Made by a program: the position numbers and the translations under genes. The notes under the pieces were generated by a model. It had not been told where the DNA came from. It saw nothing but the letters and a program-made list of their open reading frames with translations, and made no database searches. Positions 1 through 5,399 of a stretch of 19,129 nucleotides of DNA are shown one piece after another. Source of the stretch: Ruminococcus sp. GTDB lineage: Bacteria > Bacillota > Clostridia > Oscillospirales > Ruminococcaceae. Position 1 is the first letter of the stretch. Every line of letters starts with the position of its first letter. Location: NCBI GenBank assembly GCA_003488415.1, contig DNLQ01000065.1:1-19129 (forward strand). The letters are read 5' to 3'.

Positions 1-197
1 CAATAGTCAGAGGAGTCAGGACGCTCCACGGCGCTGAGGTATCCGCAACGGATCTCAGAGGAGGTGCAGCTATGGTGACAGCAGCACTTGCAGCGGAGGG
101 AGTATCAGTCATCACGGACATACCACATATCGACAGAGGCTATGAAAGAATAGAGAACGCAGTTGCAGGTCTGGGCGGAAGGATCAGACGCATCTGA
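1..197 (+). CDS. murA: UDP-N-acetylglucosamine 1-carboxyvinyltransferase, C-terminal fragment
   Basis: This is the 3' end of a gene entering from the left; codons are read from base 3 and the stop is TGA at 195-197. The about 64 visible residues contain the DLRGGAA segment and the HIDRGYE segment near the C-terminus, both typical of MurA, which transfers enolpyruvate from PEP to UDP-GlcNAc in the first committed step of peptidoglycan synthesis in the cytoplasm. The catalytic Cys loop lies outside the window. It ends 27 bases before ftsQ, so the two are probably cotranscribed in a wall/division cluster. The family assignment is firm. Which of the two MurA paralogues common in Firmicutes this is cannot be told. 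Confidence 0.9.
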   Translation, partial: IVRGVRTLHGAEVSATDLRGGAAMVTAALAAEGVSVITDIPHIDRGYERIENAVAGLGGRIRRI

Positions 198-224
198 CCT
201 GCTGCTCCGGAGTTTGGAGATAAA

Positions 225-1526
225 ATGAACGACATCGAAAAAACCACGATACAAAGGGTGAACAGCGGCAAGCGGATGCGGCGAAGGCGACGGTTCATGA
301 GCGTCTACGCTCTTGTAGTGCTGCTGCTGGTCGTCTTTGCCGGAGCTCTGGCAAGTCTGACCTTTCTTTTCAAGGTCAACGAGATCATAATTTCCGGCGA
401 GTCCGACACCTACACCTATATGGAAGTTGTTGATGCTGCCGGGATACGTGCCGGAGACAACCTGATACGTATGGATACCAGCATTAACGAGCAGAGTATA
501 GAGGATTCGCTGCTTTTTGTGGAGGAAGCAAAAGTTGACAGAGTTTTCCCTTCTACCATAAAGATACACGTAAGCCAGTGTATCCCTGCATTCAACGTAG
601 AGTTCCTGAAGGGCGGCAGCAGTTCCGGCGATGATGCCGAAACTGAGGTGAACAAGAAAAAGGACGGAGGAGTCATGCAGGTCAGCCGGGGAGGAAAGAT
701 ACTTGGTATCAATGACTTCTACGTTGACGCACTCCCCACGATCTACGGTTTCGACATCACACCTGAGACCTTCGGAAAGGGAATGGTGATGCAGTCCTCT
801 GAGCCAGAGAAGCAGAAGGTGTTCGACCAGCTCATAGAACGTTTTGACAAGTGGGACGGCAGCGATATAGTCTACATTGACATGACCGATCCCTATGAGA
901 TCGAGATATGCTACCGCAGCGGGATAATCTTCCGCATGGGCGACTTTACCGATGTGCAGTACAAGCTGGATCTTGCAGAAAACGTAATGCAGGACGAGAG
1001 CGTCAAGGGCAAGAAAGGCTATCTCACTATGATAGGCACGAATCAGTGCAGCTTTCGTATGACTGACGAACCTGCGGAAGCATCTGAAAAGATAGAGCCT
1101 CCGCAGGTACAGGCGACAGATGCTGCCGGTAATATCGTTACCACTACCACAGACGACATCTACCGTCCGCCCACCTTCGTTACTACCGCAGCTCCCCAGG
1201 AGCAGTACCCTGTACAGACCACTCCGGCACAGGACCAGGGCTGGAACAATACCTGGGACGGCAATGTCTGGAATGGCGGACAGGATCAGTGGAATAACGG
1301 GCAGAACCAGTGGAGCGGTGAAAATTACGGTCAGAACGGCTATACAGATCAGTGGGGGCAGAACGGACAGCAGCAGTGGGGAGACACCTCAGGACAGCAG
1401 ACTCCATGGCAGAGTCAGGGCTATCAGAGCGCTGATGACTGGGTGAACAACCGTCCTGCTGTGGGAGTTGAACCCGACGAGGGCTATTTTGATGAAAATG
1501 GCAATTTCCACTACTGGTGGCCATAA
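225..1526 (+). CDS. ftsQ: cell division protein FtsQ/DivIB with Q/N/W-rich extracellular tail
   Basis: A 433-residue single-pass membrane protein of the divisome (FtsQ/DivIB family). It has a short basic cytoplasmic N-terminus with an Arg-rich stretch before the membrane, one transmembrane helix at about residues 26-49, then a POTRA-like domain at about 50-125 starting FKVNEIIISG, and a DivIB-like beta domain to about 280. The last about 150 residues are unusual: a Thr/Pro linker, then Gly/Asn/Gln/Trp-rich low complexity with repeated QW pairs, ending in HYWWP. Family members are usually about 250-300 residues, so this tail is extra. The ATG at 225 is preceded by GGAG at 216-219. It follows murA, and ftsZ comes next without an ftsA between them. 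Division-site wall synthesis is known for the family; the role of the tail is unknown. Confidence 0.9.
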   Translation: MNDIEKTTIQRVNSGKRMRRRRRFMSVYALVVLLLVVFAGALASLTFLFKVNEIIISGESDTYTYMEVVDAAGIRAGDNLIRMDTSINEQSIEDSLLFVEEAKVDRVFPSTIKIHVSQCIPAFNVEFLKGGSSSGDDAETEVNKKKDGGVMQVSRGGKILGINDFYVDALPTIYGFDITPETFGKGMVMQSSEPEKQKVFDQLIERFDKWDGSDIVYIDMTDPYEIEICYRSGIIFRMGDFTDVQYKLDLAENVMQDESVKGKKGYLTMIGTNQCSFRMTDEPAEASEKIEPPQVQATDAAGNIVTTTTDDIYRPPTFVTTAAPQEQYPVQTTPAQDQGWNNTWDGNVWNGGQDQWNNGQNQWSGENYGQNGYTDQWGQNGQQQWGDTSGQQTPWQSQGYQSADDWVNNRPAVGVEPDEGYFDENGNFHYWWP

Positions 1527-1561
1527 TACCCAGAAACTGTGGTAAATATGGCGCAAAACGT

Positions 1562-1613
1562 TGTAACGATTCTGTAACCGTTTGTTGATAGTGCTGAATT
1601 ATAAAAAATTCAG
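1562..1613 (+). promoter_or_regulatory. possible operator region upstream of the ftsZ promoter
   Basis: Two copies of TGTAAC lie at 1562-1567 and 1573-1578, 11 bases apart, about one helical turn. They are followed by a perfect 7-bp inverted repeat, CTGAATT at 1594-1600 and AATTCAG at 1607-1613, which ends nine bases before the ftsZ -35 box. Such placement fits a regulator site, but the repeat is AT-rich and could arise by chance. It is a weak candidate for a terminator of ftsQ because only three Ts follow. Confidence 0.3.
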
Positions 1614-1621
1614 TTTGAGAC

Positions 1622-1650
1622 TTGCAAAAAAAATGTTTCTATGATATAAT
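1622..1650 (+). promoter_or_regulatory. ftsZ promoter (extended -10)
   Basis: The -35 box is TTGCAA (1622-1627), followed by a 17-base spacer and TATAAT (1645-1650) with the extended -10 TG at 1642-1643. The expected transcript start is near 1657, giving a 5' leader of about 59 bases before the ftsZ ATG. This matches the vegetative sigma-A consensus closely. Confidence 0.8.
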
Positions 1651-1715
1651 ATAGAATGTATCTAAGTCAGAATTCGAGATAAAGGATCATAAAAAGAGTA
1701 GGAGGCGTTTTTCAA

Positions 1716-2849
1716 ATGTCAGATTTTAATTATGAGGAAGCCATGGAACCCGATGTTAATATTAAGGTCATCGGCGTTGGCGGCGGCGGTGGAAATGCCG
1801 TAAACTGCATGGTGGAATCCGATGTAAGCAACATCGAATATATAGCGATCAATACAGATGCCAAGGCTCTGAATAAGTCCAAGGCAACAACAAGGATCCC
1901 GATAGGTCAGAAGCTCACAAAAGGCAGAGGTGCAGGCAACAAGCCTGAGATCGGTGCAAAGAGTGCTGAGGAGAACAGAGATGAGATCGAAGCACATCTC
2001 AAGGGCGCTGACATGATCTTTATCACTGCCGGAATGGGCGGCGGTACAGGTACAGGTGCCGCACCTGTAGTAGCAAAGATAGCAAAGGAAATGGACATTC
2101 TGACAGTCGCTGTTGTGACCAAGCCCTTCCTGTTTGAGAGAGAGCAGAAAATGGCTCAGGCTGAGGCTGGTATCGCAGAGCTGAGAAAATATGTCGATTC
2201 ACTTATCGTTATACCTAACGAGAGACTTCTGGTAGGCTACGAGAAACAGCCTCTTACAATGAAGCAGTCATTCTCACTTTCAGATGACGTACTCAAGACA
2301 GGTGTAAAGAGCATATCAGACCTGATCGTGGAGGAGGGTTACATAAACCTCGACTTCGCAGACGTTTCTACAATCATGAGAGGCGCCGGTTATGCTCACA
2401 TGGCTATCGGTCACGGCTCCGGCAAGGAGAAGGCAAGAGAAGCTGCAAACGCCGTTATCTCCAGCCCGCTGCTTGAGACAAATATCTCCGGAGCTAAGAG
2501 ACTCCTTATCAATATAGCTATGTCTGAGGATATCCTTTCTTCAGATGTTGATACAGCTACAAAGATGATCACAGATACAGCAGCAGACGGTGTTGAGTTC
2601 ATCTTCGGTACAGCATTCAAGGAGGATATGCAGGACGAGATGACAATTACTGTTATCGCAGCAGGCTTTGACGAGGATGACTCTGCATCAGATAACGGCT
2701 ATGGAAGCGTTACAAATGCTGACGATGAGGAGGATATCATCCCTATCGACAATCCGCTTATCGACGGACTCGGATTGGATCACGCTTCAAAGAACACTTC
2801 TAACACTGATACAGATCTTGATGAGATTTTCAGGATGTTAGGCAACTGA
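1716..2849 (+). CDS. ftsZ: cell division GTPase FtsZ
   Basis: A 377-residue tubulin homologue that polymerises with GTP into the Z ring at midcell. The N-terminal nucleotide-binding loop GVGGGGGNAVN and the tubulin signature GMGGGTGTG at residues 106-114 are intact, and length is normal. The ATG at 1716 has a strong site, AGGAGG at 1700-1705. After the globular domain comes an acidic, Ser/Asn-rich linker of about 50 residues from about residue 318. The protein ends TDLDEIFRMLGN rather than the usual DIPxFLR-type peptide that binds FtsA, ZipA or SepF. The gene has its own promoter and a downstream terminator, so it is probably expressed as a single gene. No ftsA lies beside it in the window. 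Confidence 0.98.
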   Translation: MSDFNYEEAMEPDVNIKVIGVGGGGGNAVNCMVESDVSNIEYIAINTDAKALNKSKATTRIPIGQKLTKGRGAGNKPEIGAKSAEENRDEIEAHLKGADMIFITAGMGGGTGTGAAPVVAKIAKEMDILTVAVVTKPFLFEREQKMAQAEAGIAELRKYVDSLIVIPNERLLVGYEKQPLTMKQSFSLSDDVLKTGVKSISDLIVEEGYINLDFADVSTIMRGAGYAHMAIGHGSGKEKAREAANAVISSPLLETNISGAKRLLINIAMSEDILSSDVDTATKMITDTAADGVEFIFGTAFKEDMQDEMTITVIAAGFDEDDSASDNGYGSVTNADDEEDIIPIDNPLIDGLGLDHASKNTSNTDTDLDEIFRMLGN

Positions 2850-2872
2850 TCGCAGAAATATCGCAGAAACAA

Positions 2873-2906
2873 GGACAGCAGTGCTGAACTGCTGTCCTTT
2901 TATTTT
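2873..2906 (+). terminator. intrinsic terminator of ftsZ
   Basis: A perfect 9-bp stem, GGACAGCAG (2873-2881) with CTGCTGTCC (2889-2897), has a 7-base loop and is followed by TTTTATTTT. It sits 24 bases after the ftsZ stop codon. Confidence 0.9.
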
Positions 2907-2981
2907 ACATTTAGTATAAAACATTGATATTTTTATGGTAAAATGCACTAAAATCCACTAAAAAATTCTACATAATAATAG

Positions 2982-3010
2982 TTGAATTATTATAGGGAAA
3001 GTGATATAAT
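2982..3010 (+). promoter_or_regulatory. promoter of the DivIVA-like coiled-coil gene
   Basis: TTGAAT (2982-2987), a 17-base spacer and TATAAT (3005-3010) with extended TG at 3002-3003; the layout is the same as at ftsZ. Two CACTAAAA repeats with a 10-base period (2946-2953 and 2956-2963) lie upstream. Expected transcript start is near 3017. Confidence 0.8.
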
Positions 3011-3046
3011 TAATAAAAGGCATTTTTTATCCCTTTAATTTTTATT

Positions 3047-3061
3047 CCGCAGACCCTGCGG
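3047..3061 (+). promoter_or_regulatory. leader hairpin just before the ribosome site
   Basis: CCGCAG (3047-3052) and CTGCGG (3056-3061) form a 6-bp GC-rich stem with a 3-base loop, ending six bases before the GGAG (3067-3070) that serves the ATG at 3080. It could set translation efficiency or stabilise the 5' end. Too short for certainty. Confidence 0.4.
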
Positions 3062-3079
3062 GGAATGGAGTGTAACATC

Positions 3080-4597
3080 ATGGAACCTACCGTTTTAAGG
3101 ACAACGAAAATAGGAAACGGTTTCGTTAAGGAGGACGTTCTCACATACCTCGACGAGCTGAACTCTAAGATCGAAGCCCTGGAAGACGATCTGAAAAAGG
3201 CTAAGGAGAGCGGTCCCGAGACTGATCCCCAGGAGATTACAAAGTATAGAAATCAGGTCGATAACCTGCAGGAAAAACTCAACGCATCAAATAATGCTCT
3301 GAGAGCCGCAAGAAAAGAGAACGAGGATCTCAAGAAGCAGCTTGAAGCTGTAAGCAGAGGCGGAGCAGCTCCTCAGGGTGCTGCTAATCCACAGGCACAG
3401 CAGGCTCTTGAGGCTGCTAAGAAGGAGATCGAGACTTTACGCAGCCAGCTCAAGACCGCTCAGACTGCACAGGCAGGAGCTCAGGCTAATGCTCAGACAC
3501 AGCAGGCTCTTGACACCGCTAAGAGAGAGATCGAGACTCTGCGTAATCAGGTCAAGACTGCTGAACAGAAGGCTGCTGCTGCCGAGCAGAAGGCTGCCGC
3601 TGCGGCTGCCGCAGGAAATGCGCCTGCCGGCAATCCTGCTGCTGAGGCTGAGCTTGTAAAGGTCAAGGCTGACCTCGACAGGATCGGAAATGATCTTGAG
3701 AATATGACATCCGAAATGGCTGCAAAGCATAAGGAAATAAAGGAGAAGGATGCGACGATCGCCAACCTTACAAAGGAGAAGGAAGAAGCTATCGCCAAGA
3801 AGGAAAGTGAGATCAAGGAACTCAACGATGAGATCACTAAGCTCAAGGATGAGGCTAATAACCCTGTTGCAATGATGGGTACGATGTTTGCTGAAGCTCA
3901 GAAGACTGTAAACGCTTTGAAGGCACAGGCTAAGGATGAGGCTGATGCCGTTACCAAGGAGGCTAAGGAGAAGGCTGAACAGATGACCAAGGAGGCTTCC
4001 GAGGTACTGGATAAGGCTACAAACGAGGCTAACCAGAAGGCTGATCAGATCATCAGGGAAGCTAACAAGACTGCTGAGAAGACTATCTCCGAGGCAGATT
4101 CCAAGGCTAAGGCTACTGTCGCCGAGGCAGATGCAAAGGCTGACAAGGTAAATGAGATGTCTTCTACAGTACGCAAGATGCTCCTTAACGAGATCGAGAG
4201 CGTGAACAGCAAGTTCAGCGACATTTATACATCGATCAGCAAGCTCTCAGGTCAGGCTGCTGACCGCATGAGCGAGGCAAGAAATATCATCTCCGAGGCA
4301 CGTAACGCTGTTGAGGGCGGTGAAAAGGGCGCTGACAAGCCCGCTGCAAAGAAGGAGGTCTCTTTCTTTGAAGGTTTCGGCGGTACTCCGCAGCCTGAGT
4401 CCAAGAATGACAGCAAACCCAGCAGTGATAACTGGGCACAGTCGTTCGCAAAGGCTGCTGCCAAGGAAGCAGATAAGGACGACGACAAGAGTAAGAAGAG
4501 CGATGAGCCTGCTCAGAAGAAGACCAATAACTTCAACTTCGATATGGCTGAACTCCTGAAGGCTGCTGAAGAAGCTGCACAAAGCGAGGGAGAATAA
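3080..4597 (+). CDS. DivIVA-like coiled-coil protein, probable division or polarity factor
   Basis: A 505-residue, soluble, highly charged protein. Its first about 35 residues (GNGFVKEDVLTYLDEL) resemble the N-terminal DivIVA motif, where a GY-x-x-x-E/D-V-x-x-(F/Y)L pattern binds curved membrane. The rest is mostly predicted coiled coil: an Ala/Gln-rich section with a 34-residue tandem duplication at about residues 106-160, a Lys/Glu-rich middle, then Ala/Lys/Glu-rich segments of the apolipoprotein/LEA type at about 290-360, and an acidic C-terminal tail. I chose the ATG at 3080 because GGAG at 3067-3070 is well spaced for it; the upstream ATG at 3065 has no usable site. In Bacillus divIVA lies a few genes after ftsZ, so position supports a division role. 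DivIVA family is probable, not certain; no enzymatic motif is seen. Confidence 0.75.
   Translation: MEPTVLRTTKIGNGFVKEDVLTYLDELNSKIEALEDDLKKAKESGPETDPQEITKYRNQVDNLQEKLNASNNALRAARKENEDLKKQLEAVSRGGAAPQGAANPQAQQALEAAKKEIETLRSQLKTAQTAQAGAQANAQTQQALDTAKREIETLRNQVKTAEQKAAAAEQKAAAAAAAGNAPAGNPAAEAELVKVKADLDRIGNDLENMTSEMAAKHKEIKEKDATIANLTKEKEEAIAKKESEIKELNDEITKLKDEANNPVAMMGTMFAEAQKTVNALKAQAKDEADAVTKEAKEKAEQMTKEASEVLDKATNEANQKADQIIREANKTAEKTISEADSKAKATVAEADAKADKVNEMSSTVRKMLLNEIESVNSKFSDIYTSISKLSGQAADRMSEARNIISEARNAVEGGEKGADKPAAKKEVSFFEGFGGTPQPESKNDSKPSSDNWAQSFAKAAAKEADKDDDKSKKSDEPAQKKTNNFNFDMAELLKAAEEAAQSEGE
3396..3562 (+). repeat. 102-base tandem duplication inside the coiled-coil gene
   Basis: The run beginning CACAGCAGGCTCTTG at 3396 recurs at 3498, a period of 102 bases or 34 codons. 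About 65 bases of each unit align closely, encoding QQALEAAKKEIETLR and QQALDTAKREIETLR. Thirty-four residues is close to five heptads (35), so the duplication lengthens the coiled coil with a one-residue phase shift. Confidence 0.8.
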
Positions 4598-4609
4598 TCA
4601 CTGATCTTT

Positions 4610-4637
4610 CCGGTCAGTCTTTTACCGGACTGACCGG
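4610..4637 (+). terminator. strong hairpin after the coiled-coil gene, no T tract
   Basis: A perfect 10-bp inverted repeat, CCGGTCAGTC (4610-4619) and GACTGACCGG (4628-4637), with an 8-base loop, begins 13 bases after the stop codon. A further GACCGGG follows at 4644-4650 and could compete for pairing. Without a U run it may be an mRNA-stabilising or factor-dependent stop rather than an intrinsic terminator, or the first element of the next gene's leader. Confidence 0.5.
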
Positions 4638-4659
4638 CTATATGACCGGGTAGCTTAAC

Positions 4660-4750
4660 TAAAGAGCGTTGCATTTTCTCTGGCTGATCTCAGGGTTTTT
4701 CAAAGGTGCCGGTGCAAGTCCGGCTCGTGGTCGAATAATTATATGCGAGG
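4660..4750 (+). promoter_or_regulatory. structured leader of the zinc-ribbon gene, possible cis-regulatory RNA
   Basis: GCCGG (4708-4712) and CCGGC (4720-4724) form a stem with the 7-base T-loop-like sequence TGCAAGT. Directly next to it CTCG (4724-4727) can pair with CGAG (4746-4749), which overlaps the GAGG ribosome site of the downstream ATG at 4760. The pieces are arranged like a ribosome-site switch. GGTGCAAGTCC also resembles a conserved T-loop stem of cobalamin riboswitches, but I find no B12 box or other conserved blocks. No clear promoter is visible between 4598 and 4759. The class is unassigned. Confidence 0.4.
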
Positions 4751-4759
4751 TATTGTAAA

Positions 4760-5038
4760 ATGTACGAAGACAAGACATTAGTCTGCAAGGATTGTGGAAA
4801 CGAGTTCGTTTTCACTGCAGGCGAACAGGAGTTCTATGCTGAGAAAGGCTTTGAGCATGAGCCTCAGAGATGCAAGGCTTGCCGTGACGCAAGAAAGAGC
4901 TCCGGAAGAGGCGGAGAGAGAGTAATGTACACAGGTGTCTGTGCAAACTGCGGCGGAGAGGCTAAGGTTCCTTTCGAGCCCCGTGACGGCAGACCTGTTT
5001 ACTGCAGCGACTGCTACGCTAAACTGCACGCAGAGTGA
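4760..5038 (+). CDS. small double zinc-ribbon protein (CxxC-x17-CxxC type)
   Basis: A 92-residue protein with four CxxC pairs. The N-terminal half has C9/C12 and C38/C41, like the probable zinc-ribbon (zf-trcl) domain, around the motif GEQEFYAEKGF. The C-terminal half has C61/C64 and C82/C85 with exactly 17 residues between the pairs, matching the CxxC-x17-CxxC family common in anaerobes. A basic Lys/Arg/Gly linker joins the two. Each half probably binds one zinc. Function is unknown; nucleic acid or ribosome binding is an inference from the basic linker. The start has GAGG at 4747-4750, nine bases upstream. It has an unusual structured leader and a hairpin after it, so it is probably a unit of its own. 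Confidence 0.85.
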   Translation: MYEDKTLVCKDCGNEFVFTAGEQEFYAEKGFEHEPQRCKACRDARKSSGRGGERVMYTGVCANCGGEAKVPFEPRDGRPVYCSDCYAKLHAE

Positions 5039-5057
5039 TTTCTGCATATATTCTGAG

Positions 5058-5078
5058 GCACAGCTACGGCTGTGCTTT
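5058..5078 (+). terminator. hairpin with UACG tetraloop after the zinc-ribbon gene
   Basis: GCACAGC (5058-5064) and GCTGTGC (5069-5075) form a 7-bp stem closed by TACG, giving the very stable C(UACG)G tetraloop. Only TTT follows, so termination may be partial. It lies 19 bases after the stop codon. Confidence 0.6.
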
Positions 5079-5146
5079 GGATTATATAGATGTCTATGAA
5101 CAATCATTGACAAAATTAAAACAATGTCCCGGAAAGGATGATCAAA

Positions 5147-5350
5147 ATGCAGATCACAAAAGAAACAATAATCGGAGAGATCCTCGATACAGATTTTGAG
5201 GTTGCACCGTTCTTCCTTGAGATCGGAATGCACTGCCTCGGCTGTCCTGCATCGAGAGGCGAGTCCATCGAGGAGGCTTGCGCTGTTCACGGTACAGATC
5301 CCGACGCTCTCGTTGCTAAGCTCAACGATTACTTCGCTAAGAAGGCGTAA
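5147..5350 (+). CDS. DUF1858 domain protein
   Basis: A 67-residue protein that is all one DUF1858 domain. It has the family layout: ETIIGEIL near the N-terminus, a GMHCLGCPAS segment with the CxxC pair, then ESIEEACAVHG. The domain occurs at the N-terminus of ScdA/RIC-type iron-sulfur repair proteins and as a small stand-alone protein in anaerobes, and is sometimes called hybrid-cluster-associated. A thiol, redox or metal role is likely but unproven. I prefer the ATG at 5147, which has AAAGGA eight bases upstream; the ATG at 5138 overlaps that site and is unlikely. An intrinsic terminator follows eight bases after the stop. Confidence 0.85.
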   Translation: MQITKETIIGEILDTDFEVAPFFLEIGMHCLGCPASRGESIEEACAVHGTDPDALVAKLNDYFAKKA

Positions 5351-5357
5351 GACATTA

Positions 5358-5388
5358 AGCGTGCCGGATCCCGGCACGCTATTTTTCT
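5358..5388 (+). terminator. intrinsic terminator directly upstream of trmK
   Basis: AGCGTGCCGG (5358-5367) and CCGGCACGCT (5371-5380) form a perfect 10-bp stem with a 3-base loop, followed by ATTTTTCT. The tail runs straight into the ribosome site TGGAGG of the next gene (ATG at 5400). No promoter fits between them. Confidence 0.9.
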
Positions 5389-5399
5389 GGAGGTTTACA

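Noticed and set aside
4700..4740. GGTGCAAGTCC looks like a cobalamin riboswitch stem or the T-arm of a tRNA.
   Set aside because: No B12 box or other conserved riboswitch blocks are present, and no matching acceptor, D or anticodon arms exist. Kept only as an unassigned leader.
5107..5135. Perfect TTGACA box upstream of DUF1858.
   Set aside because: No -10 box lies 16-18 bases downstream; the place is occupied by the ribosome site.
5196..5399. Upstream in-frame extension of the trmK ORF.
   Set aside because: It would run in another frame across DUF1858 and through the terminator; the ATG at 5400 has TGGAGG and starts exactly like TrmK.
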